DNA from: JACPDH01 sp041671505
Lineage (GTDB): Bacteria; Acidobacteriota; Thermoanaerobaculia; Gp7-AA8
NCBI GenBank assembly: GCA_041671505.1
Contig: JBAZBK010000009.1
Location: 1-64,000, forward strand
Length of the DNA stretch: 64,000 bases
Direction of reading: 5' to 3'
Shown here: positions 58,330-64,000 of the stretch, one piece after another
How the letters are laid out: each line of letters starts with the position of its first letter
Position numbering within the stretch: the stretch's first letter is position 1
Made by a program: the position numbers and the translations under genes
The notes under the pieces: model-generated
The model's input: only the letters and a program-made list of their open reading frames with translations
What the model was told of the DNA's origin: nothing
Database searches by the model: none

Positions 58330-61104
58330 CTAACCGCCCGTCCGGTCCTTCGCGCGTTGCCTCGCCTTCTTCAACGCATCGCCGAGCGACGATTCGGATG
58401 CGGGAGGCGCGGGCTTCGATTCCGGCGCCGCCACGGGTGGCGGCGCTGCAACTGGCACTGCCGCAGTCGCCCGCGGCGCCTTCGCCATCTTCTTCTCTGG
58501 CGCCTCGGCTTCAACGTTCTCCGCCACCCCGCGACGGAACCTCAAAGCTCCCGGCACGAGACTCAGCGCTCCCGTCCGTCTCTCGAGAATCTCGAGCAGG
58601 AGTAGCAGCATCGCGAGGAGCACGAGCCAGCTCCGCAGGTCGATCATCCGCGGCTTCTTCGGGAGGTCGCGCCAGATCTCCGCGGGAGTCGCGCGCTCGC
58701 GCCCTCCGGTGATCTTCGCGAGGCGTGCGAGCGTCGCCGCGCCTTCCTCCGGCGACGACGGCGCGAACTCCGGCGAGTAGGGCAGCGTCACCGGCGTCAT
58801 CGAAGACGCCGATCCGTTCGGGAAGACGAGCGTCGAGAGCACCGTCTCGCTCCCTTCGACAGGCACGTCGGCCGCGAGCGTTCCCGCGTCGATCCATCGC
58901 AGCGATCGCTTCTCGCTCCGCGGCGCTTTCCCCGGCTCGCCGCGAAGGACGACGAGCTCGGGGAGCTCGGCGAGCGAGGGCGGCGCATCGGGATCGAGCT
59001 GCAACTCGATGCGATCGACTCCGCCGCGCAGCTCCTGCGTCAGCGCCATGCCGGGAGGCAGCGTGCTCTCCTCGCCCGCGGCCCATCGCCCCAGGCTCGC
59101 GAGGAGGTCGCCGTAGAGCGGCCACGAAGCGATCGCGCCGGTGTGCTTTCCGTCGACCTCGCCGGTCCAGACCGCCGCGCGGCCTAACCCGACCTGCCAC
59201 GAGGCTACGAGCGGCGCCGCCTGATCGTCGCGCGTCACGCCCGCGAGCAGCGCGCCGTCCTTCAGGTAAGTGAGGTTGTAGCCGCCGACCGCCGGCGCGC
59301 CGGTGAAGCTGCGCCCTGCGATCGACATGAGGCCGCCGGTCAGCGCGACGTCGCTCGGCGTGTCGACGAAGGTCGAGCGCGCGACAATCATCGTGTCCTG
59401 CGCGAAGATGCGCGGCAGCTCGCCCGGGTCGGAGGTGAAGTAGACCTGCCCGCCGCCTCGCTTCGCGACGTCGCGCAGGAGCTCCGCGTCCGTGTCGGTC
59501 GCCGTACCGAGGCCGACGACGCTCACCGTCATGTTCGCCATCCGTGCCTTCTCGATCAGCTCGCGATACTCGCCCGGCTCCTCCGCGTCGGCCGCGTCGG
59601 CGAAGAGAATCACGTGCCGCGTCTCCGCCCGCGCCCCCATCAGCATCCGCGTCGCGTAGGCGAGCGCCTCGTAGACGTAGATGCCGCCACCTTCCGACTT
59701 GATCGCGAGGATTTTCCCCCGCACACCGCCCTGATCGCTGACAGGCAGGAGGTCGGCGACCTGGTGCGGCGCGCTGTCGACGGCGACGACGCCGAACTCG
59801 TCGATCGGCGAGAGCATGTCGAGCACCTGGACCGCTGCCTGGTTCGCGAGGTCCATCTTCGTCCGACCGCCCCCGACGCCGACCGCCATCGACCCGGAGC
59901 GGTCGAGCGCGACGACGATCGCGAGCGCGAACTTGCGATGCTCGCGACGGAGCTCCATCGACACCGGCAGCAGCGGGTCGATCGGCGACTTGAAGTAGCC
60001 CCCCGCGCCGAACGACGACGGCCCGCCGGTCATCAGGAGGCCGCCTCCGCTCTCCTTCACCCACGCGGCGAGCGTCTCCATCCCGTTCTTGCCGAGGAAG
60101 CTCGCGGGAAGATCTTCGAGCACGACCGCCGAATGGCTCGAGAGCGACTCGAGCGACCAGTCGGCGTTCTGTCCGGTGCGCGCGTCGACGTCGACGCCGC
60201 CGCGCGCGAGGAGCGACGCGAGCCCTCCCGTCTGCGACACGACGAGGAGCGGCTTCGTCCCTCGCACGCCGACGAGGAGCCGCGCGCGATTGTTCTCCGG
60301 GATCGGATCGGCGCCCGTACCCTTCACGGTCAGCGTGTAGGCGAGCGTCCCCGCGACGTCGGCGCGGTCGCGCAGCGTGATCTGGCTCGTTCCGGCAGGA
60401 ACGCTCTTCCGTCCTGCGGCGACGACCGTCGCTCCGCGACGAAGCTCGATCGCGACCTCCTGCGGCACCGGCGAGACGATCGCGGCCGACACGAGCAGCG
60501 CCTCGCCCTTCGCGACGCTCTGCGGCGCGTCGATGCGCGCGATCGCGATGTCGCCCGCGGCGGGGCGTGCGAGCATCCGGTAATCGATCGCGATCCCGCG
60601 CTCGGCCGCGCGCACGGCGGCGATGGCGGGATCGCTTCCGGTCCAGTGACCGTCGCCGATGACGAGGATCCGTGCAGGGCTCCCCGCCGGCATCAGCGAA
60701 AGCGCCTCGTCGACCGCCTCACCGAGACTCGATGCGTCCTGGCCTACGTCGCCGGTGAAGCCGCCGAAGCCTCCCTTCGACGGCACGAGATCGACCGCGG
60801 TCCTGCGGCCGAAGGAGACGACCCCGAGGTCGTTGTCGGAGGGGCGCTTCGACGAGACGAGGTCGATGATCTCCTTCGCGCGCGCGTCGCCATCGGCCGG
60901 CATCGAGCGGCTCCGGTCCGTAACGACGACTAGCGTGCCGGCGCGCGAGTCGAGTCGGATCGCAAGCCCCGCGAGCGCGAGGACAATCAGCGCGAAGGAA
61001 ATCGTACGGAGCACGAGCTGGATGCGACCCGCGGGACGCCAGACGACGAGCGCCGCGGCAAGCGGAATCGCGACGAGGAGCCAGGCGGGGTTGGAGAGGG
61101 TCAC
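58330..61104 (-). CDS. VWA-domain membrane protein of the DUF58/BatA operon
   Basis: A 924-residue protein. The start is GTG 61104, overlapping the upstream stop by four bases and preceded by AAGGGGAC. N-terminal helices (residues ~7-22 and ~35-50) anchor it. A first VWA-like domain has DRSRS (D63, S65, S67) and a second has DRSGS (D401, S403, S405), each a MIDAS motif. A glutamine-amidotransferase-like segment (GNGMETLAAWVKESGGGLLM) is typical of long VWA proteins of this operon. One helix (MIDLRSWLVLLAMLLLLLEI) precedes a Pro/Ala-rich tail. Probably a periplasmic or surface stress-response complex component; role unknown. Confidence 0.9.
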   Translation of the reverse strand: MTLSNPAWLLVAIPLAAALVVWRPAGRIQLVLRTISFALIVLALAGLAIRLDSRAGTLVVVTDRSRSMPADGDARAKEIIDLVSSKRPSDNDLGVVSFGRRTAVDLVPSKGGFGGFTGDVGQDASSLGEAVDEALSLMPAGSPARILVIGDGHWTGSDPAIAAVRAAERGIAIDYRMLARPAAGDIAIARIDAPQSVAKGEALLVSAAIVSPVPQEVAIELRRGATVVAAGRKSVPAGTSQITLRDRADVAGTLAYTLTVKGTGADPIPENNRARLLVGVRGTKPLLVVSQTGGLASLLARGGVDVDARTGQNADWSLESLSSHSAVVLEDLPASFLGKNGMETLAAWVKESGGGLLMTGGPSSFGAGGYFKSPIDPLLPVSMELRREHRKFALAIVVALDRSGSMAVGVGGGRTKMDLANQAAVQVLDMLSPIDEFGVVAVDSAPHQVADLLPVSDQGGVRGKILAIKSEGGGIYVYEALAYATRMLMGARAETRHVILFADAADAEEPGEYRELIEKARMANMTVSVVGLGTATDTDAELLRDVAKRGGGQVYFTSDPGELPRIFAQDTMIVARSTFVDTPSDVALTGGLMSIAGRSFTGAPAVGGYNLTYLKDGALLAGVTRDDQAAPLVASWQVGLGRAAVWTGEVDGKHTGAIASWPLYGDLLASLGRWAAGEESTLPPGMALTQELRGGVDRIELQLDPDAPPSLAELPELVVLRGEPGKAPRSEKRSLRWIDAGTLAADVPVEGSETVLSTLVFPNGSASSMTPVTLPYSPEFAPSSPEEGAATLARLAKITGGRERATPAEIWRDLPKKPRMIDLRSWLVLLAMLLLLLEILERRTGALSLVPGALRFRRGVAENVEAEAPEKKMAKAPRATAAVPVAAPPPVAAPESKPAPPASESSLGDALKKARQRAKDRTGG

Positions 61105-62840
61105 GCCGTCCCCTTCGCCGCGAACCGGAGATGCGCCGTGAGGATCGCGAGAACTCCGACCAGCGCGGCCCAGGTCAGGTCGCGCGGCGCGCTCGCGGGG
61201 TCGGCGTCGCGCTTCCAGTCGCCCCAGACTCCGGGCGAGCATTTCGAGAGATCCGATTCCGCGGGTGCGATCGGGTTCGCCGCGACGCGCCAGCTTCCCG
61301 CCGTCGTCGTCACGCTCCAGACGCCCGGTTGCGAGAGGCGGAGCGCCGCCGCGCCGTTCACGCCGGCAAGCTCGAGCTTCGTGCCGTCGGGCGCTCTCAG
61401 CGACGCCTTGTCGACGCCCGGCGGCAGCGTGATCCGCGCCATCGCCCCGACGCGCGCGTTAGGCTCCCTCACCCCAGGCAGCTCCTCGGCGCGCCACTCG
61501 ACGAGATTCCAGAAGAGCACCGGCCACGCCGGGGTGAGGTGGAGCGTAGAGAGGGCGGGATCGAAACGCATAAAGATCGTCTTCGCCCCGCGCGGGCCGT
61601 CGAGCTCGGTGACGATCGGCGTGTTCCCCGCGGTGACGATCGGGTCGCCGTCCATCACGCCGCGCGGTGTGCCCCAGACGACGCCCGACAGCGCGAGACC
61701 GCGCGTCAGCGGATGCGTCCCCGCCGTGAGGAACGGTCCCGCGAGCGAGACGCCGCCCGCGGCGTGATCGATGCGGACGACCCAGCGGCCGGGCCGCGAG
61801 GCGACGTCGCCGTCGGTCACGACGAGCGACGGCTCGCCTCCGCCTAACACAACGCGCCCCGAGGCGTCGAGAGCGCGCTCGACGAGCGAGCGCAGCCTTT
61901 CGTCGGCGATGTCGACGCGCGCACGGATCTCGCCCGGCCCAGGGTCGAGCAGAGTCACCTCGTCGTCGAACGCGAGAGAGTCGCCGGAGATCGTCGCGCT
62001 GACCGGAGCTTCCCCGCGCGGCAACGTCAGCGCCACGCGGCGCGCCTCGCCAGCGGCGAGCTCGAGCGGAAGCTCCCGCGCCTGTGCTCCCGAGCCGACG
62101 CGAAGCATCGTCGACGCAGCGCCGGTCGAGAAGTTCTTCACCTCGTACGACAGTCTCTCGCCGCTCTCCGCGCTCGTGCGTGTCGCGGCGATGAAGGCGA
62201 CGTTAGGGCGCGCCTCGCCGAACGACTTCCAGACGATGCGCCCCGAAGCGGGCGGCGTCTCCGGCGGGTGATCGCTGACGACGAAGACGCGCGCCCGCGC
62301 GCCTCCCGTCTCGAGCGCGAAGGCGACCGCCCTGTCGAGGTCGGCCGACGGCGCGCCGCAGCTCCAGGCGTCGAGCAGCGGCCGCGCCGCGTCGAGGCTC
62401 GCGGCCTCTGCGCCCGCAAGCGCCGGCATCCCCCCCGCGTAGACGACGCGGACCGACGAGAGCTGCTCCGCGCCGAGCCCGCTACGCAGGAACGCGAGCG
62501 CGTGCTCGCGCGGGCTCTCCTTCTCTCCCGCGCGCATCGAGAACGAATCGTCGAGCACGAGGACGAGCGGCCGCGACTCGCGCGCGCTCGCACCGAACGG
62601 GCGTGCCGCCGCGATCGTCAGCAACACGAGTGCGAGAAGCTCGAGGAAGAAAAGCAGAGGCGTCGTGAGTCGCCGGAGCCGCCGCCCACCCTCCTTCGTC
62701 CTCGGAGCGTCGGCCCAGAGAAAGAGCCCCGCGACCTCGACGTTCTTCAGCCTGCTCCGCAGGAAATAGATCGCGAGAAGCGCGGGGATCGCGACCGCGG
62801 CTGCGGCGAGCGCGACCGGCCATGCGAAGAGCGACGTCAT
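61101..62840 (-). CDS. BatA/VWA-domain membrane protein
   Basis: A 579-residue protein with a BatA-type N-terminus: two helices (residues ~7-25 and ~60-80) separated by LKNVEVAGLFLWADAPRTKE. A VWA domain follows with MIDAS DDSFS (D97, S99, S101). A beta-rich region and one C-terminal helix (DLTWAALVGVLAILTAHL) complete it. ATG 62840 overlaps the DUF58 stop by four bases, and its own stop overlaps the next start. The DUF58-BatA-VWA order is the standard MoxR-associated operon, though no MoxR ATPase is inside the window. Confidence 0.92.
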   Translation of the reverse strand: MTSLFAWPVALAAAAVAIPALLAIYFLRSRLKNVEVAGLFLWADAPRTKEGGRRLRRLTTPLLFFLELLALVLLTIAAARPFGASARESRPLVLVLDDSFSMRAGEKESPREHALAFLRSGLGAEQLSSVRVVYAGGMPALAGAEAASLDAARPLLDAWSCGAPSADLDRAVAFALETGGARARVFVVSDHPPETPPASGRIVWKSFGEARPNVAFIAATRTSAESGERLSYEVKNFSTGAASTMLRVGSGAQARELPLELAAGEARRVALTLPRGEAPVSATISGDSLAFDDEVTLLDPGPGEIRARVDIADERLRSLVERALDASGRVVLGGGEPSLVVTDGDVASRPGRWVVRIDHAAGGVSLAGPFLTAGTHPLTRGLALSGVVWGTPRGVMDGDPIVTAGNTPIVTELDGPRGAKTIFMRFDPALSTLHLTPAWPVLFWNLVEWRAEELPGVREPNARVGAMARITLPPGVDKASLRAPDGTKLELAGVNGAAALRLSQPGVWSVTTTAGSWRVAANPIAPAESDLSKCSPGVWGDWKRDADPASAPRDLTWAALVGVLAILTAHLRFAAKGTA

Positions 62841-63715
62841 GCCGTCCTCCTCCGCTCGAGGATCCCGCGCTCGGCGAGCGGCCCCACCCGCCATCCATCG
62901 ACGAGCTCCTCGGCGGTCATCGTCAGCATCACCGCCTCACCGCGCCGCGCCTCGTCGTTCCAGTTCTCCTGGTGGCGACGCAGCGCCGAGGAGTAGCGGA
63001 AGAGCGCGGCGTCGTCGACGAGGGCGTCGAGCGTCTCGCCGCTCTCGGAGTCGACGAGCCGCGCGTTGCCGGATCGCTCGGGAGCGAGGTCGCGCGCGGC
63101 GAGCAGCTGCACGATGACGACCGCTGCGGCGCGATGCGCGAGCTGGCGCACGAGCTGCCCCGGATCGCCGAGCCAGAGGAGGTCGCTGACGAAGATCCGC
63201 ATACCGAACGGCTTCCACGACGGGCCCGATCGCGCGAGCGAGGCGGCCGGTGAGCCGCGTCCCGCGAACTCGAGCCCCGTCCAGCTCGACGCCGGGCCGT
63301 TCGTCTCGATGCGCTTCACCTCGTCGCCCGCTCCCCAGACGGCACGCGAGAAGCCTCCATTCGTCGCAGCCTCCGCGAGCATCGCGACGAGCCCGAGCGT
63401 GGCCTCGGCCTTTTTCGTTCCGCCTAACGACATCGAGCGGGAGAGGTCGACGACGATGTCGGCGTGCGGCGCCATCTCCTCGTGGTGCATGCGGACCATG
63501 AGGCTGTCGCTCCGCGCGTAGACGTTCCAGTCGATGCGGCGGACGTCGTCGCCCGGGTGGTACTCCCGGTGCTCGCGGAAGTCGATCGAGTTGCCGGAGT
63601 GGCGGGTGAGGAGCAGACCGGCGGTGCCGCCCGGCGCGCGGCGCGGAGGGAGGAGAGCGCATCCGCCTCCGGCGCGCTCGCCGGCCGCGAGAGCCTCGAC
63701 GAGCCGTGCGTCCAT
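62837..63715 (-). CDS. DUF58-domain protein
   Basis: A 292-residue DUF58 protein, a VWA-like family found in MoxR/BatA operons. Signatures: FREHREYHPGDDVRRIDWNV (the DUF58 hallmark, preceded by LLLTRHSGNSID), then YARSDSLMVRMHHEE and a degenerate MIDAS, VVDLSRSMSLG (D-x-S-x-S). Cytoplasmic; no membrane segment. Its stop overlaps the BatA start and its own ATG follows the upstream stop by three bases, so translation is coupled. Role in metal-dependent assembly or stress is inferred from family. Confidence 0.93.
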   Translation of the reverse strand: MDARLVEALAAGERAGGGCALLPPRRAPGGTAGLLLTRHSGNSIDFREHREYHPGDDVRRIDWNVYARSDSLMVRMHHEEMAPHADIVVDLSRSMSLGGTKKAEATLGLVAMLAEAATNGGFSRAVWGAGDEVKRIETNGPASSWTGLEFAGRGSPAASLARSGPSWKPFGMRIFVSDLLWLGDPGQLVRQLAHRAAAVVIVQLLAARDLAPERSGNARLVDSESGETLDALVDDAALFRYSSALRRHQENWNDEARRGEAVMLTMTAEELVDGWRVGPLAERGILERRRTA

Positions 63716-63718
63716 CGG

Positions 63719-64000
63719 CTACGCCGCGGGGGCGGCCCTCCGGAACGCGGCGAAGCGCGCGGCGAACCAGTTGCGGCGGAAGATGAGCATCACCAGGAGC
63801 CACGCGCTGCCGAAGAGGAAGCGCGCGATCTGCGGCTCCTGCGGATTCGGGAACGGGGAGGCGAGCATCCAGATCGTCATGTCCTTCCCGAACGGCGTCT
63901 TGCCGCCGAAGAGAATCCAGCCGGCGACCGGAATGAAGCCGGCGAGCATGACGAGAAGGAGGACGACGATCCAGGTCCGCGACGTTGGGAGCTTCGCGAG
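63719..64000 (-). CDS. Small membrane protein, 3' part (runs off right edge)
   Basis: The last ~93 residues of a gene continuing beyond base 64000. Two membrane segments are visible (SRTWIVVLLLVMLAGFIPVA near the start of the window part, and FLFGSAWLLVMLIF) with the loop GGKTPFGKDMTIWMLASPFP between them. The tail is basic (RRNWFAARFAAFRRAAPAA). The family is unknown. It is upstream of and tightly coupled to the DUF58 gene, so it is probably part of the same operon. Confidence 0.7.
   Translation of the reverse strand, partial: LAKLPTSRTWIVVLLLVMLAGFIPVAGWILFGGKTPFGKDMTIWMLASPFPNPQEPQIARFLFGSAWLLVMLIFRRNWFAARFAAFRRAAPAA

Noticed and set aside
58330..63715. Presence of a MoxR ATPase in the operon
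   Set aside because: DUF58/BatA operons usually have it, but no AAA ATPase is encoded within the window. It may lie past the right edge.
1..64000. tRNA, rRNA, riboswitch, integrase or phage genes
   Set aside because: No characteristic sequence (tRNA T-loop, rRNA core, integrase R-H-R-Y motif) was seen by eye. A covariance-model search would be needed to exclude small RNAs.

Overview
The window is high-GC bacterial chromosome, densely coded on both strands. The organism is probably a Gram-negative environmental bacterium. It has an LpxH-type lipid A enzyme, many signal-peptide proteins with DUF11, FG-GAP and FN3 modules, lipoproteins, and a MacAB-like exporter. The overall flavour suggests Acidobacteriota or a related phylum, but no rRNA or other phylogenetic marker is present, so this is inference. 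No tRNA, rRNA, CRISPR array, phage or intact transposase was found.

Layout. 1-13.7 kb is a block of secreted proteins: a partial DUF11-repeat protein, two tandem paralogous metzincin proteases, and a 2264-residue subtilisin with FG-GAP and DUF11 repeats. All three proteases end in the same three-fold C-terminal repeat. 14-21.4 kb holds a flotillin-like SPFH protein, a small lipoprotein, the overlapping apbE-DUF4266-DUF3570-TlpA cluster and a TrmN6-like methyltransferase. 21.8-25.2 kb is ackA-pta (acetate/acetyl-CoA interconversion), followed by small VOC and CDGSH proteins. 26.5-35.6 kb holds large secreted, TPR and membrane proteins. Between them lie 3'-terminal fragments of an ABC permease gene and of pta, together with near-perfect hairpins. 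35.8-40.6 kb is a MacB/MacA-like efflux operon. 40.9-41.4 kb is a toxin-antitoxin pair. 41.6-44.9 kb is a sulfonate/taurine-type ABC importer beside an Rrf2 regulator, with a dyad operator candidate. 45-57.8 kb is mostly housekeeping: alpha/beta hydrolase, rph, glgC, a DnaJ-like protein, lpxH-like, a PhnP-like hydrolase, aroA, a 56-residue zinc ribbon, a cupin, a GMC oxidoreductase and pepQ. 58.3-64 kb is a DUF58/BatA/VWA operon running off the right edge.

The most unusual feature is in the spacers. (i) Copies of the 3' ends of genes that are also intact here (permease, pta, possibly a protease) sit in intergenic DNA beside hairpins. (ii) From 41.4 to 57.5 kb nearly every spacer carries a long hairpin whose arms are short tandem simple-sequence repeats. 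The arms differ between loci, and they often run into the stop codon of the neighbouring gene. (iii) Paired inverted REP elements with a 5' GTAG occur three times, which predicts a RAYT (Y1-type) transposase elsewhere in the genome. A 20-base homopolymer inside the alpha/beta hydrolase gene is a candidate slippage site.
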